Source: Corynebacterium falsenii
GTDB lineage: Bacteria > Actinomycetota > Actinomycetes > Mycobacteriales > Mycobacteriaceae
Assembly: GCF_020099275.1 (NCBI RefSeq)
Contig: NZ_CP083646.1
Span: 1,798,001-1,862,000 of the forward strand
Direction of reading: 5' to 3'
DNA length: 64,000 nt
This document shows, in pieces, positions 36,692 through 47,349 of the stretch. The notes beneath the pieces were generated by a model that searched no databases, had not been told where the DNA came from, and saw only the letters and a list, made by a program, of their open reading frames with translations. The translations under genes and the position numbers were made by a program. Numbering within the stretch: position 1 is the stretch's first letter; every line of letters begins with the position of its first letter.

Positions 36692-37610
36692 TCACGAGGT
36701 TGGTGGTGCCCCGCGCCACGATTGTAGATGGGCCCCGGAGGGTGGAGAAGCCCTCGCCCACCTCTACTTCGACCGTTCCTCCAGGAACATTGACCCGCAC
36801 GGTACCGGCGGCCTGGTTGGCGTCGGCGAGGGCGGCGACCGCAGCGGCCACGGTGCCCGTGCCGCACGAGCGGGTCTCGCCCACACCGCGCTCGTGCACG
36901 CGCATGTGAACAGCCCCATCGTTGATTGGGGTCACGACTTCGAGGTTCACCCCAGCGGGGAAGAACTCCGGATCCCAACGCACCTCCTCGGCGACAGGCA
37001 GGGTATCGAGCGTCTGGGCATCGAGCCCCGGCACCACGGCGGCGAGGTGTGGGTTGCCCATGTCCACTGCTAGTCCCGCGACCTTCATATCGCCGGCGAA
37101 CGCGGTGGACAGGCCCAGCACCTCCGGTGCGCCCATGTCCACCTGCACGTCTGCAGAAGTGGCATCGGCGTGGAAGACCCGAACCTCCTTGCGGCCCGCA
37201 CGGGTACCCACGCCGAAGACTAGAGGGTCAGAGTCCGTCGGCCCGGTCTCGGCGGAGCCGCCGGTGACGAGGGATTCGGCCACGAGAACGTGCGCGAACA
37301 CCCGCACGCCATTGCCGCACATCTCGGCCACGGAGCCGTCCGCGTTGCGGTAATCCATGAACCACTCCTCGGGGTTCACGCCCTCGGGCAGCTCCTCCAA
37401 AACCCCGGCTGCAAGGAGAGTCTCGGCGGTGGCTACGCGGATGACGCCGTCGCCGCCGATGCCTGCGCGGCGGTTAGCGATCGCGCGTACCCGGTCTTCG
37501 GTGAGATCCAGTTGAGCGCGCGGATCGACAAGCACCACAAAGTCATTCTCGGTGCCGTGTGCCTTGATAAACGCTGTGTTCAGCCCAGTGTTCAGCCCAG
37601 TGTCAGTCAT
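36687..37610 (-). CDS. dapF: Diaminopimelate epimerase
   Basis: Converts LL- to meso-diaminopimelate for lysine and peptidoglycan synthesis; dapA and dapB are also in this window. Both catalytic cysteines are present: one in DYRNADGSVAEMCGNGVR and the second in GVGETRSCGTGTVAAA. The substrate loop AHGTENDFVVL is near the N-terminus. The start is uncertain among three in-frame ATGs (37610, 37619, 37628); GGAGG stands just before 37610. A 12-bp tandem duplication right after the start gives the repeated peptide TGLNTGLNT. miaA lies upstream on the same strand. Confidence 0.94.
   Translation of the reverse strand: MTDTGLNTGLNTAFIKAHGTENDFVVLVDPRAQLDLTEDRVRAIANRRAGIGGDGVIRVATAETLLAAGVLEELPEGVNPEEWFMDYRNADGSVAEMCGNGVRVFAHVLVAESLVTGGSAETGPTDSDPLVFGVGTRAGRKEVRVFHADATSADVQVDMGAPEVLGLSTAFAGDMKVAGLAVDMGNPHLAAVVPGLDAQTLDTLPVAEEVRWDPEFFPAGVNLEVVTPINDGAVHMRVHERGVGETRSCGTGTVAAAVAALADANQAAGTVRVNVPGGTVEVEVGEGFSTLRGPSTIVARGTTNLVN
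37576..37599. repeat. 12-bp tandem duplication at the dapF 5' end
   Basis: GTGTTCAGCCCA is repeated exactly at 37576-37587 and 37588-37599, inside the dapF reading frame, adding four residues (TGLN duplicated) without a frameshift. Confidence 0.85.
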
Positions 37611-37710
37611 GGCCTCCATCCTAGACATCCCCGTGCATCGCTCACCGTTCCCCCGCGTGCCTTACTCCCCCACTTCCATGAAGATTCACGGCGGACCGTA
37701 TTCGAACGTG

Positions 37711-38640
37711 CTAGCTCTCGTCCCGCACGAGGTTAAGCGCCCGATCCACCACATCGGGAGCCGCAGCATCGAGCCATTCGATACGAGGGTCGCGCCGGAA
37801 CCAACTGCGCTGCCGCCGGGCATAGCGCCGCGTTCCCATGACCGTTGCCTCAATCGCCTCGTCCAGGCTGCACTCCCCTTCCAAGTAATCCAACACCTGC
37901 GAGTACCCTATAGCCTTGCCCGCCGTGGATTCACGCACAAGCCCTTGCTCAATGAGCCCCCGGACCTCATCGACGAAACCGGCATCGAACATCTCGCGGA
38001 CCCTCTGTTCAATCCTGGGGTTCAGCCAGTCCGCATCAGCCCATAGCCCGACCAGGCGCAGGTTCCAGCGTGGCGTCGAATTCTTAGGAGGTTGGGACGC
38101 GGCAAACGGACGGCCGGTGAGTTCGATGACCTCCAAAGCCCGGACGGTGCGGCGAGGATCGTTGCGCTCGATGATGCGCGCGGCTTCCGGGTCCACCGTG
38201 GCAAGGTGATCGTGGAGGGCATGCACGCCGATGCGATCCAGCTGTTGCTCCCACCGCGCCCGAACATGCGGATCGGTAGGCGGGAAATCCCACTCGTCGA
38301 CGAGAGCTTGGACGTACATCATGGAACCACCCACGATGATGGGGCGTTTGCCGCGGTTCATGATTGATTCGACGTCCGCGACGGCAGACGCGCGATACTC
38401 CGCCACACTCGCGGGCTTGGTGATGTCCCACACGTCGAGTTGGTGATGGGGAATGCCGCGGCGCTCATCGACCGGTAGCTTGGCGGTGCCGATATCCATG
38501 CCGCGATACAACTGCATCGAATCGATGTTGACCACTTCGCCGGATAGCTCTTCGGCCAAGGCGAGCGAGACCGCAGACTTCCCGGACGCCGTGGGGCCCA
38601 CCACCGCGATCGGGCGGGTGGAGCGTGGCGAATCGTTCAT
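37711..38640 (-). CDS. miaA: tRNA dimethylallyltransferase
   Basis: Adds the isopentenyl group to A37 of tRNAs reading UNN codons; MiaB, encoded 3 kb away, then methylthiolates it. The 309-residue protein has the P-loop VVGPTASGKSA (about 10-20), DSMQLYRGMDIGTAK, the GGSMMYVQALVD segment and RNDPRRTVRALEV. The ATG at 38640 is chosen because GGGGAG stands about 4 nt before it and family similarity starts there. An upstream ATG would add 17 unrelated residues. It is followed by dapF about 100 bp downstream. Confidence 0.96.
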   Translation of the reverse strand: MNDSPRSTRPIAVVGPTASGKSAVSLALAEELSGEVVNIDSMQLYRGMDIGTAKLPVDERRGIPHHQLDVWDITKPASVAEYRASAVADVESIMNRGKRPIIVGGSMMYVQALVDEWDFPPTDPHVRARWEQQLDRIGVHALHDHLATVDPEAARIIERNDPRRTVRALEVIELTGRPFAASQPPKNSTPRWNLRLVGLWADADWLNPRIEQRVREMFDAGFVDEVRGLIEQGLVRESTAGKAIGYSQVLDYLEGECSLDEAIEATVMGTRRYARRQRSWFRRDPRIEWLDAAAPDVVDRALNLVRDES

Positions 38641-38845
38641 AGCTCCCCAGTGTAGAAACCCCAGAGACCTCCGGTGTCGATGGGTGGGCACGTGAGGTCA
38701 CAGGGCTCGCGAAAGCTCGGGGGGTACACAGTTGCGGGGGTACGGCGCTAAAGCCGCCCCACGCAGGGCCGTGCTCTGTAATACTGAAAAGAATGGCGCG
38801 AGTGATCGCGCATGGTTCGTGTCTTAGCTTGTCAGGAGTCCAACG

Positions 38846-40279
38846 ATGTCAGAGCCCGCGAAGCCCAACGGAACCCCGCAGTCCCAGGCAACCCCGCAGT
38901 CCCAGGCTGCGCCGAAGCCTGCTCCCAAGCCGGGTCCACGTCCCGGCCCTCGCCCAGGCCAGAAGGTCTCGACTCAGCGCCCCGCTCCCAAGCCTGCTGG
39001 CTCAGCGAAGTCCGCATCCGGCGCCCCGAAGCCAGAGGCCGCCGCTCCTCAGGTTCCGCACAACGACCCGGCGAAGTTCGGCCGCGTTGATGCGGACGGC
39101 ACAGCGTGGGTCACCACCCCGGATGGCGACCGCGCCATCGGGCAATACCAGGCCGGAAGCCCCGAAGAAGGCTTGGCACACTTCGGCGCGCGCTACGACG
39201 ACGTCTCCACGCAGGTCGCCGTCCTCGCCGCACGCTTGGTGACTCACCCCGAGGAGGCCCAACGCATCCGGGAGGACGCCCAGCGCATCATCGCCGACCT
39301 CCCCACTGCCGCGATCATCGGTGATATCCCTGCCCTGCAGCAGCGCGCCGAGGACGTAGTGGCGAACTCGCATCAAGCCGAGCGCCAGGCCGAGCAGGAT
39401 AAGGCCGACCGCAAGGCCGCGGCCACGCAGCGCAAGCAGGAATTGGCCGCAGAAGCGGAGAACATTGGCGAGAGCTCCACGGAGTGGAAGAAATCCGGTG
39501 ATCGCCTGCGCGCCATGATGAACGAATGGCGTGGCATCAAGGGCGTGGACAAGGCCACCGATGATGAGCTCTACGCTCGCTTCGCCGCAGGCCGCGATGC
39601 GTTCAACCGCCGCCGCGAGGAGCACTTCGACCAACTGGATAAGAACCGCGTGAGCGCACGCATCAAGAAAGAAGCCCTCATTGAGAAGGCTGAGGCGATG
39701 CAGCACTCCACCGACTGGGGTCCTACGGCTCGGGCCTACCGGGATCTCATGGACCAGTGGAAGGCGGCCGGTCGCGCGCACCGCGACGTGGACGACGAAC
39801 TGTGGGCTCGGTTCCGCGCCGCCCAGGACGTCTTCTTCAACGCCCGCAAGGCAGATAGCGCCAAGCGCGATGAGGAGTTCGAGGCCAACGCGGAGGCCAA
39901 GCAGAAGCTCATCGACGAATACCGGGATCAGGTTGATCCGCAGGCCCACGGCCTCGATAAGGCCCGCAATGCCCTGCACGAACTGCAGGATAAATGGGAG
40001 GCCATCGGCTACGTTCCCCGCGACCGCGTCCGCGAGTTCGAGGACAAGATCGGCGAGCTAGAAGACCGCGTGTCCGAAGCCGCCGATGAGCAGTGGAAGC
40101 GTACCGATCCGGAGGCACAGGCCCGCGTGGCTCAATTCCAAGCCAAGGTGGATCAGTTCACCGCTGAAGCGGAGGCCGCCGAGGCTAAGGGTAAGACCGA
40201 CAAAGCGAAAAAACTGCGTGACCAAGCCGCGCAGTGGAAGGAATGGGCGGATGCCGCCGCCCAGGCTGTGGAAGGTTAG
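38846..40279 (+). CDS. DUF349 domain protein
   Basis: A 477-residue protein with tandem DUF349 repeats, each a helical unit with a W-K/R-x-AGR-type core (STEWKKSGDRLRAMMNEWRGIKGVDKATDDELYARF, then STDWGPTARAYRDLMDQWKAAGRAHRDVDDELWARF). The rest is highly charged and helical, probably coiled coil. The first 75 residues are Pro/Ala/Gln-rich and contain a perfect 18-bp tandem repeat encoding TPQSQA twice. AGGAG precedes the ATG, and a TAATACT -10-like box lies at 38779-38785. It corresponds to Rv2731 in the conserved Rv2731-Rv2733c neighbourhood. Function unknown. Confidence 0.88.
   Translation: MSEPAKPNGTPQSQATPQSQAAPKPAPKPGPRPGPRPGQKVSTQRPAPKPAGSAKSASGAPKPEAAAPQVPHNDPAKFGRVDADGTAWVTTPDGDRAIGQYQAGSPEEGLAHFGARYDDVSTQVAVLAARLVTHPEEAQRIREDAQRIIADLPTAAIIGDIPALQQRAEDVVANSHQAERQAEQDKADRKAAATQRKQELAAEAENIGESSTEWKKSGDRLRAMMNEWRGIKGVDKATDDELYARFAAGRDAFNRRREEHFDQLDKNRVSARIKKEALIEKAEAMQHSTDWGPTARAYRDLMDQWKAAGRAHRDVDDELWARFRAAQDVFFNARKADSAKRDEEFEANAEAKQKLIDEYRDQVDPQAHGLDKARNALHELQDKWEAIGYVPRDRVREFEDKIGELEDRVSEAADEQWKRTDPEAQARVAQFQAKVDQFTAEAEAAEAKGKTDKAKKLRDQAAQWKEWADAAAQAVEG
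38872..38907. repeat. Perfect 18-bp tandem duplication in the DUF349 gene
   Basis: AACCCCGCAGTCCCAGGC stands at 38872-38889 and 38890-38907, in frame, producing the duplicated peptide TPQSQA near the N-terminus. Confidence 0.9.
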
Positions 40280-40311
40280 CGACCGAGCGCTCACTGTGGA
40301 GGAGCTAAGGC

Positions 40312-40330
40312 CCTAAGAATCACCCTTAGG
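40312..40330 (+). terminator. Short hairpin after the DUF349 gene
   Basis: CCTAAG (40312-40317) and CTTAGG (40325-40330) flank a 7-nt loop, 33 bp after the stop and just before the convergent gene end. There is no U-tract, so confidence is limited. Confidence 0.4.
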
Positions 40331-40350
40331 ACTCCCCCTAGGACTCCCCC
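40327..40350. repeat. Perfect 12-bp tandem duplication over a stop codon
   Basis: TAGGACTCCCCC is repeated at 40327-40338 and 40339-40350. The stop codon of the leftward Rv2732c-family gene lies at the join, and the next copy carries an in-frame second stop, so the duplication does not change the protein. Confidence 0.9.
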
Positions 40351-41108
40351 GAGGTCTCCTCTCGCTGAGACTCCTCCGCCTTCCGGCGGTTGTACTCCTC
40401 AACCCGGCGGCGGCGCGCCTTCGCCCTAGCCCGCCGGTCGTCGACGATCTCCACCGTCTCGCGCGGCTGGATGCCCGTGCGCATCCGCTGCGCAGACTCC
40501 TCCGCCTGCGCTGCCTGCAGCTTTTCCTCACGCCGCGCCTCGGCAATAGCCTTCTGGAACGCCGTGCGACGGAACAGCAGCGCGGTCAGGGTCACAAAGA
40601 GGATCGTGAGCCCGATGATGCACATGATCAGGCCGAATCCCGGCCCTTCGCCGGGGTCGGTCACGGGACGGCTTTGCCGCATCCAGATTGCGAAAATGCT
40701 GTACCACCAGGCCACGCCGGCGAACGCCCAGTTCACCCAGGCCACGATCCACGAGCGGGACACAATCGTGCCCACCGTCAGCAGCAGCGCCGTCACGCAC
40801 AGCCAGGAGTAGATCCGCTCCGGCATCGTCGTGCCGTACATTTCCGCGGTTTTGCTGTAGAACAGCACGTCGAAGCCATGCACCTGCCCCGAGTGCGGCA
40901 TGAACAGCCCCACCATCGGCAGCATGAGACCCACGGCAAGGAACGGCAGCGCCTTCGTGTAGTCCACGCTCTTGGCGGCATCCCGTTCCGCGCCCTTGAG
41001 GTCGCTGCGGTATGCGGCTAGGCGATCGCGTTTCTCCCCGGCCGCCCCAGTCTGCGCAGTATTCGCGGTGTTCGCAGTATTTTCGGTGTGCTTGTCGGCG
41101 TTACTCAC
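40338..41108 (-). CDS. Rv2732c-family membrane protein
   Basis: A 256-residue membrane protein matching the mycobacterial Rv2732c family by position and layout. From the GTG at 41108 an N-terminal Asn/Thr/Ala repeat ([10 protein letters not shown]) and a basic stretch are followed by about four helices (roughly 55-75, 95-115, 120-142, 160-182) and a long charged tail ([20 protein letters not shown]). Its start overlaps the miaB stop (GTGAGTAA), so translation is probably coupled. DUF349 is convergent. The order DUF349, Rv2732c, miaB is shared with M. tuberculosis. Function unknown. Confidence 0.82.
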   Translation of the reverse strand: MSNADKHTENTANTANTAQTGAAGEKRDRLAAYRSDLKGAERDAAKSVDYTKALPFLAVGLMLPMVGLFMPHSGQVHGFDVLFYSKTAEMYGTTMPERIYSWLCVTALLLTVGTIVSRSWIVAWVNWAFAGVAWWYSIFAIWMRQSRPVTDPGEGPGFGLIMCIIGLTILFVTLTALLFRRTAFQKAIAEARREEKLQAAQAEESAQRMRTGIQPRETVEIVDDRRARAKARRRRVEEYNRRKAEESQREETSGES

Positions 41109-42651
41109 AACCGCATCCTCCGGTTCCGCAGCTCGTCGCAGGGGTGTTCTCCTGCTCACTGCCTGGTTTCTTCACTGTTGGCAACCCTAGTCCGACGCCT
41201 ACAGGCGCCGTCGTCGGAGTCCTCCCCGCGTCGTACATGTCGCCTGCCTTCGTGCGGCGGTGGCTCAGCACACCACCATCGGCGATAAGGAAATGCGGCG
41301 ATGAACCGGTGATCTCCACAGTCACTACATCACCGGGACGAATCTCCGGCGTGGGCGCGAAGTGGACGAGGCGGCCATCGCGAGCCCTGCCGGACATGCG
41401 GTGGGTCTGGTCGTTCTTGCGGCCACCGCCAGCTTGCACGAGCAGCTCCTGGGTAGTGCCGACGAGCCGAGCGTTTTCTTCCTCGCTGATGCGCTCCTGC
41501 AGCTCGAGAAGGCGCTCGTAGCGCTGCTGCACCACGGCCTTCGGGATCTGCTGGTCCATCTCCGAAGCTGGGGTTCCGGGCCTCGGGGAGTACTGGAAGG
41601 TGAACGCGCTGGAGAAGCGTGCCTGCTCCACCACGTCGAGCGTGGCCTGGAAGTCTTCCTCCGTCTCGCCGGGGAATCCCACGATGATGTCCGTGGTAAT
41701 GGCGGCATGCGGGATGCGCTCGCGGACCTTGTCGAGGATCCCCAGGAACTTCTTGGAGCGGTAGGAGCGGCGCATATCCTTGAGCACCTTGTCGGAGCCC
41801 GATTGCAGCGGCATGTGCAGCTGTGGGCATACCACCGGGGTCTCGGCCATCGCCTCGATGACATCGTCGGTGAACTCGGCCGGGTGTGGGCTAGTGAATC
41901 GGAGCCGCTCGAGCCCCTCGATCTCACCACAGGCGCGGAGCAGCTTGGCGAACGCTCCCCGATCACGTTCCAGATCCGGGTCGGAGAAGTTCACGCCGTA
42001 TGCGTTGACGTTCTGCCCCAGCAACGTGACCTCGGTGACGCCTTGATCTACCAGAGCCTTCACCTCGGCAAGAATGTCACCTGGGCGTCGATCCTGTTCC
42101 TTACCCCGCAGCGACGGCACGATGCAGAAGGTGCACGTGTTGTTGCACCCCACCGACACCGACACCCATCCGGCGTAGGCGGATTCGCGCTTGGCCGGGA
42201 GGATGGAAGGGAACTGCTCGAGGGAATCGACGATCTCCACCTCGGCGGACTGATTGTGCGCCGAGCGCTGCAGCAGCGTGGGCAGCGAACCCAGGTTGTG
42301 GGTACCGAAGACAACGTCGACCCACGGAGCCTTATCCACGATGGTCTGCTTGTCCTTCTGCGCCATGCAGCCACCCACAGCGATTTGCATGCCGGGGTGA
42401 GCATCCTTGACTGCCTTCATCTGACCGAGGGTGCCGTAGAGGCGCTTGTCGGCGTTTTCACGCACGGCACAAGTGTTGAAAACAACAACATCCGGGGTTT
42501 CATCGGCTCCGGCGGGGACGTATCCGTATTCCTCCAGCAACCCCGATAACCGCTCCGAATCGTGGACGTTCATCTGGCAGCCAAAGGTGCGAACCTCGTA
42601 GCTACGTGCGGTTTTATCGGTCGAAGATGGGGTCTGGATCGTCTGTGTCAC
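41101..42651 (-). CDS. miaB: tRNA-2-methylthio-N6-dimethylallyladenosine synthase MiaB
   Basis: Radical SAM methylthiotransferase that adds the 2-methylthio group to i6A37 made by MiaA. The N-terminal cluster domain begins [14 protein letters not shown] (Cys25) with further Cys in [10 protein letters not shown] and GGCMAQ. The radical SAM triad is in [20 protein letters not shown]-terminal TRAM domain includes [11 protein letters not shown]. The 516-residue length is typical for actinobacteria, with an extra tail ending in a Cys/Gly cluster (CGTGGCGCE). It is coupled to the downstream membrane-protein gene by an 8-bp overlap and is divergent from gluA. Confidence 0.96.
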   Translation of the reverse strand: MTQTIQTPSSTDKTARSYEVRTFGCQMNVHDSERLSGLLEEYGYVPAGADETPDVVVFNTCAVRENADKRLYGTLGQMKAVKDAHPGMQIAVGGCMAQKDKQTIVDKAPWVDVVFGTHNLGSLPTLLQRSAHNQSAEVEIVDSLEQFPSILPAKRESAYAGWVSVSVGCNNTCTFCIVPSLRGKEQDRRPGDILAEVKALVDQGVTEVTLLGQNVNAYGVNFSDPDLERDRGAFAKLLRACGEIEGLERLRFTSPHPAEFTDDVIEAMAETPVVCPQLHMPLQSGSDKVLKDMRRSYRSKKFLGILDKVRERIPHAAITTDIIVGFPGETEEDFQATLDVVEQARFSSAFTFQYSPRPGTPASEMDQQIPKAVVQQRYERLLELQERISEEENARLVGTTQELLVQAGGGRKNDQTHRMSGRARDGRLVHFAPTPEIRPGDVVTVEITGSSPHFLIADGGVLSHRRTKAGDMYDAGRTPTTAPVGVGLGLPTVKKPGSEQENTPATSCGTGGCGCE

Positions 42652-42744
42652 AGCAGTCGATCCTACCCCTCCCCTCGGGTGAACACGAAAACCCCAATCT
42701 GCGACTTTCCTAAAAGTGACATGCGATGCATTAGTGTTCCCACT

Positions 42745-43500
<756 letters not shown>

Positions 43501-43546
43501 AGCCCTGCGTCACTGTGGGCAGCAAACAAGCAAGGACATCTGGAAG

Positions 43547-44479
43547 ATGAATAGGCAACAAGGACAACGCGCTGCGACGCGGTCATGGATGGCCAGCAGG
43601 CCACGCCGCAATAGTTGGTGGCGCAAGCTCATCGCTGCTGTGTGTGCGGTAGTGAGCGTGACAGCCCTGGCTGCATGCGGTACAAACGAGCCGCGCAGCG
43701 TGCTGGAATCCATTAAAAACGGCGAGATCATTCTCGGCACCAAGTTCGATCAGCCCGGCCTGGGCGTGCGCACTCCCAGCAAGCACTTCGAGGGTGTGGA
43801 TACGGACGTGGCACGCTACGTGGTGAGCTACATCGCCAAGAAGAACGGTTGGGCAGAGCCCAAGCTGAAGTGGCGCGAAACCCCGTCCGCACAGCGCGAG
43901 ACCCTCATCAACAATGGTGAGGTCGATATGATCACCGCCACCTACTCGATCAGCGCCTCGCGCTACCGCTCGGTGGACTTCGCGGGACCATACCTGGTGA
44001 CGCACCAGGCGATCCTCGTGCGCAAGAACGATCCCATCGGTGGTCTGCAAGACATGAACGCGGATACGAAGGTGTGCTCGGTGACGGGATCCACCCCGGC
44101 GCAGAAGATTAAGAAGGCGCTACCCGAGGTGCAGCTGCAGGAGTTCGATACATACTCGGCCTGCGTGGAGGCACTGTCTCGCGGCAAGGTGGATGCCCTG
44201 TCCACAGACGCCACCATTCTGGCGGGCTTTGCTCAGCAGTACCCCGGCACGATGAAGGTCGTGGAGTTGAAAAAGCCGGATGGCTCCTACTGGACGAATG
44301 AGAACTACGGCATCGGACTCGCCAAGGGTCAGCCAGAGGCCGTGAAGCAGATCAACGAGGCACTCAATGACATGTACGATTCTGGTGCCTACGTGGAGAT
44401 CATCAAGCGCAACCTCGCCAACGACATCGCCCCTGGCCAAAAGCCCAAGATCGGCGATCTCTCTTTCCTTAACAAGTAG
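43547..44479 (+). CDS. gluB: Glutamate ABC transporter substrate-binding lipoprotein
   Basis: A 310-residue solute-binding protein. After a basic N-terminus and hydrophobic helix the lipobox LAAC places the lipidated Cys at about residue 44. The mature part is a family 3 amino-acid binding protein: GTKFDQPGLGVRT, VDTDVARYVVSYIA, DMITATYSISASRYRSVDFAGPYL and DALSTDATILAGFAQQYPG. The start ATG at 43547 follows GGAAG closely, with AAGGAC a few nt further. It lies 46 bp after gluA. Captures glutamate outside the membrane for GluCD. Confidence 0.94.
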   Translation: MNRQQGQRAATRSWMASRPRRNSWWRKLIAAVCAVVSVTALAACGTNEPRSVLESIKNGEIILGTKFDQPGLGVRTPSKHFEGVDTDVARYVVSYIAKKNGWAEPKLKWRETPSAQRETLINNGEVDMITATYSISASRYRSVDFAGPYLVTHQAILVRKNDPIGGLQDMNADTKVCSVTGSTPAQKIKKALPEVQLQEFDTYSACVEALSRGKVDALSTDATILAGFAQQYPGTMKVVELKKPDGSYWTNENYGIGLAKGQPEAVKQINEALNDMYDSGAYVEIIKRNLANDIAPGQKPKIGDLSFLNK

Positions 44480-44518
44480 ACCGACAAGCATTCTTCACGA
44501 AAGGAGGTCGCTTCCATC

Positions 44519-45205
44519 ATGAGTACCGAATTGTGGTCCGATATGGCCCCTGACCTGTGGCCAGCATTCTGGACAACGATCAAGCTAACGTTCTGGTCCG
44601 CCCTGGGATCCATGATCCTTGGCACGATCCTCACGGCCATGCGCGTGTCCCCGGTGGGCATCCTGCGCACGATCGCGACGTTCTACATCAACACCACCCG
44701 CAATACCCCGCTGACGCTGATCGTCCTGTTCGCGTCGCTGGGACTGTACGTGAACCTCAACGTGACGTTGGCGCCACAGGGGCCGACGTTCACCACCGAG
44801 AACAACTTCCGCCTGGCGGTGTTGGCGTTCATCCTCTACACGTCGTCGTTCGTGGCGGAGTCGTTGCGCGCCGGCATCAACACCGTTCCGTTCGGCCAGG
44901 CCGAGGCGGCGCGATCGTTGGGTCTGAGCTTCATGCAGAACTTTCGTTACATCATCTTCCCCCAGGCTCTGCGCGGTGCCATCGTGCCGCTGGGCAATAC
45001 GCTCATCGCGTTGACGAAGAACACCACCATTGCATCCGTCATCGGCGTGGCTGAGGCCTCACTGCTGATGAAGACGAGCGTGGAGAACCACGCCGACCAG
45101 GTGTTCGTCATCTTCGGCATCATTGCCCTGGGCTTCATTATTCTGACGCTGCCGACCGGCTTGATCTTCGGTGCAGCTGGTAAACGATTGGCGGTGAAGC
45201 GCTAA
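44519..45205 (+). CDS. gluC: Glutamate ABC transporter permease GluC
   Basis: A 228-residue inner-membrane permease of the polar amino-acid family with about five helices. The coupling-helix motif [28 protein letters not shown] (the EAA loop) is present and contacts GluA. A strong AAAGGAGG lies 11 nt before the ATG, the best ribosome site in the operon. Its TAA stop shares one base with the gluD ATG (TAATG), so translation of the two permeases is coupled. Confidence 0.94.
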   Translation: MSTELWSDMAPDLWPAFWTTIKLTFWSALGSMILGTILTAMRVSPVGILRTIATFYINTTRNTPLTLIVLFASLGLYVNLNVTLAPQGPTFTTENNFRLAVLAFILYTSSFVAESLRAGINTVPFGQAEAARSLGLSFMQNFRYIIFPQALRGAIVPLGNTLIALTKNTTIASVIGVAEASLLMKTSVENHADQVFVIFGIIALGFIILTLPTGLIFGAAGKRLAVKR

Positions 45206-46143
45206 TGTCCGCACGCGCAACAGTTCTCTATGACACTCCCGGCCCACGCGGGGTGCGCATCAACCGCATTCTCACCGCGGTCACCATCATCGTTGTGGTT
45301 GGCGTGCTGGCTCTGGTCGGTGCACAGCTCAACGCCAACGGCCAGTTCACCGCCGAGAAGTGGCACCCGTTCGTCACATCAGAAATGTGGACCACCTACG
45401 TGCTGCCCGGTCTGTGGGGCACCATCAAAGCGGCGGTGTTTTCGATCATCCTGGCCCTCATCATTGGTGGAGCGCTGGGGCTCGGTCGGTTGTCGCACAA
45501 GAAGTACGTGAGCGTCCCCTGCGCGGTCATCGTGGAGTTCTTCCGCTCCATCCCGGTGCTGCTGCTCATGATCTTCGCGTACCAGGTGTTCGCACTGTAC
45601 GGCCTGGTGCCAACCCAATATTTGGCCTTCGCCGCGGTCGTGTTCGGCCTGACGATGTACAACGGCTCGGTGATCGCCGAGATTCTGCGCTCAGGCATTA
45701 AGTCCCTGCCGTCCGGTCAGGAGGAGGCCGCGCTGGCCCTCGGCTTGTCCCGGTCGCAGACGATGTTCCGCATTCTGCTCCCTCAGGCCGTAGCATCCAT
45801 GCTTCCTGCGCTGATTTCTCAAATGGTCATCGCCTTAAAGGACTCTGCGCTGGGTTACCTCATTGGCTACGTGGAGGTTGTCCGCTCGTCGCTGCAGGCG
45901 GCATCATGGTACAAGAACTACCTCGCCGCGATGGTTGTGGTCGCGATCATCATGATCATCCTCAACTACGCACTGTCTCGTTTGGCGGAGCGTATCGAGT
46001 CTCAGCTGCGCGCCGGCCGTGCGCGTCGCAACATCGTGGCCAAGGTTCCGCACCAGAAGGATGTGGGCCTGGAGACCAAGGACGAGGTCAACGTGGATTG
46101 GCGCGACCCGTCTCACCGAGATCTTCGTAACATTACGGACTAG
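45205..46143 (+). CDS. gluD: Glutamate ABC transporter permease GluD
   Basis: Second permease of GluABCD, 312 residues. A first helix (about 25-45) precedes a periplasmic stretch, then the permease core with [18 protein letters not shown] and the EAA loop [30 protein letters not shown]. The C-terminal 50 residues are a charged cytoplasmic tail ([21 protein letters not shown]). It overlaps gluC by one base. The operon ends with a long hairpin at 46197. Confidence 0.94.
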   Translation: MSARATVLYDTPGPRGVRINRILTAVTIIVVVGVLALVGAQLNANGQFTAEKWHPFVTSEMWTTYVLPGLWGTIKAAVFSIILALIIGGALGLGRLSHKKYVSVPCAVIVEFFRSIPVLLLMIFAYQVFALYGLVPTQYLAFAAVVFGLTMYNGSVIAEILRSGIKSLPSGQEEAALALGLSRSQTMFRILLPQAVASMLPALISQMVIALKDSALGYLIGYVEVVRSSLQAASWYKNYLAAMVVVAIIMIILNYALSRLAERIESQLRAGRARRNIVAKVPHQKDVGLETKDEVNVDWRDPSHRDLRNITD

Positions 46144-46196
46144 ATCTTTTCTGGTTCCCACTTCGACGCCCTCAGGACGCTATCCTGGGATCGTCT

Positions 46197-46237
46197 GGGA
46201 GGCACCCTAGCTTCGCTAGCCCGGTGCCTCCCTCTTT
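46197..46237 (+). terminator. Intrinsic terminator of gluABCD
   Basis: GGGAGGCACC (46197-46206) pairs perfectly with GGTGCCTCCC (46223-46232); inside, CTAGC pairs with GCTAG. A T-rich stretch (TCTTTGT) follows. It lies 54 bp after the gluD stop and before the next rightward gene. Confidence 0.85.
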
Positions 46238-46276
46238 GTATTCCGACCTCACAGTAGTGAGAGAAAGATTGAACAC

Positions 46277-46729
46277 ATGGGTAACTTTGTTGACTCTTTG
46301 ACCCAGACCAACCGCGAGGCTGCCGTCCAGGACCTCACCACCTTGGCGAACGACACGGTGGAGAGCCAGTCGGGTCTCAGCGGCAAGCTGGTCAAGGGCG
46401 CCTACGCTGCAGCGAAGAAGCTGGATGCCGACATTGTGTCCAAGGGAACCGATCGTCTGCTTCCCGATATCGCACGCGAGCTGGAGCCGTACTGGGATGA
46501 GTACACGTCTCAGGGATCGGACGCTGGCAGCTTCGGGGACTTCCTCGGTCAACGGCGCGACGAAGTTGCCGAGGGCATCCTCAAGACGGCGGATAGCAAG
46601 GCAGAGAGCGTCAACAACCCCGCGGTGTCCAAGATCTACGGTCCCGTCCGCGGCAAAGTGTCCTCCATCGTGAAGGACAACATTCCAGCGCTGGGCGACA
46701 CGCTGGAAAAGCACGTCTCTCCCGCCTAG
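46277..46729 (+). CDS. Small helical conserved protein, DUF6918-like
   Basis: A 150-residue soluble, helix-rich protein without signal peptide or membrane segment. It begins MGNFVDSLTQTNREAAVQDL and has SGKLVKGAYAAAKKLDADIV and FLGQRRDEVAEGILKTAD. I associate this pattern with the DUF6918 family of corynebacteria, at moderate confidence. It is preceded by GAGAGAAAG and stands alone behind the gluABCD terminator. Its TAG stop and the TAG stop of convergent recX share a single CTAG. Confidence 0.65.
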   Translation: MGNFVDSLTQTNREAAVQDLTTLANDTVESQSGLSGKLVKGAYAAAKKLDADIVSKGTDRLLPDIARELEPYWDEYTSQGSDAGSFGDFLGQRRDEVAEGILKTADSKAESVNNPAVSKIYGPVRGKVSSIVKDNIPALGDTLEKHVSPA

Positions 46730-47349
46730 CTCAGTTCTGAGATGCGGTTGTCGAGGGCCTCGCGGGCTTCCCTAACAGCCGCCCCCTCTGGGAAGCCTCG
46801 CCGCGCGGCCACGCCGGTGATGCGGCGGAGAAACTTGAGGTATTCCTGCCGATCCTTCGGGGCCCGCTTGATGGCGTGAGCCTTCTTACGGATGAGCTCG
46901 ACCATGATCTGATGTTGATCGTCGTCATCGACCTGAGCGAGCGCTGCTTCGATGTGCCGTGCTGCCACGCCTTTGGCCTGAAGCTCCCGGCGGAGCACGG
47001 AAACTGATTTCTTCTGATTCATCGACCGCTGGCGAACCCACTCTCTGGCAAACACGCCATCGTCGATCATGCCGTTGTCGACACACCGCGCCACGACTGC
47101 GTCCACGAGTTCTGGGGCGTGATCATCCTCGAGTAGTCGCGTGCGCAGTTCGTGCTCCGAGCGAGGTCGATGGTTGATCAGCCGAGTCGCTTTGCGCTTG
47201 ATCGGCGCCAGAGCTTCCTCTTTACCCTCATCGATAATGGGGTTGTCCCCAGCCTGGTAGTTGGCGATCGCCTCACTGAGCGCCGCGAGCTTAGCCTGCT
47301 GCTCAGACTCCTGGCCAGCCCGCTGTTCGGACGATGATGGCCTATTCAT
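46726..47349 (-). CDS. recX: RecA regulator RecX
   Basis: A 207-residue RecX protein that modulates RecA filament growth. The helical repeats are visible: [60 protein letters not shown] and LDNRISEL at the end. The ATG at 47349 overlaps the recA stop (ATGAATAG), so recX is translationally coupled to recA; upstream in-frame ATGs lie inside recA. A 35-residue Ala/Gln-rich N-terminus precedes the family core. It is the second gene of the SOS-controlled recA operon. Confidence 0.93.
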   Translation of the reverse strand: MNRPSSSEQRAGQESEQQAKLAALSEAIANYQAGDNPIIDEGKEEALAPIKRKATRLINHRPRSEHELRTRLLEDDHAPELVDAVVARCVDNGMIDDGVFAREWVRQRSMNQKKSVSVLRRELQAKGVAARHIEAALAQVDDDDQHQIMVELIRKKAHAIKRAPKDRQEYLKFLRRITGVAARRGFPEGAAVREAREALDNRISELS

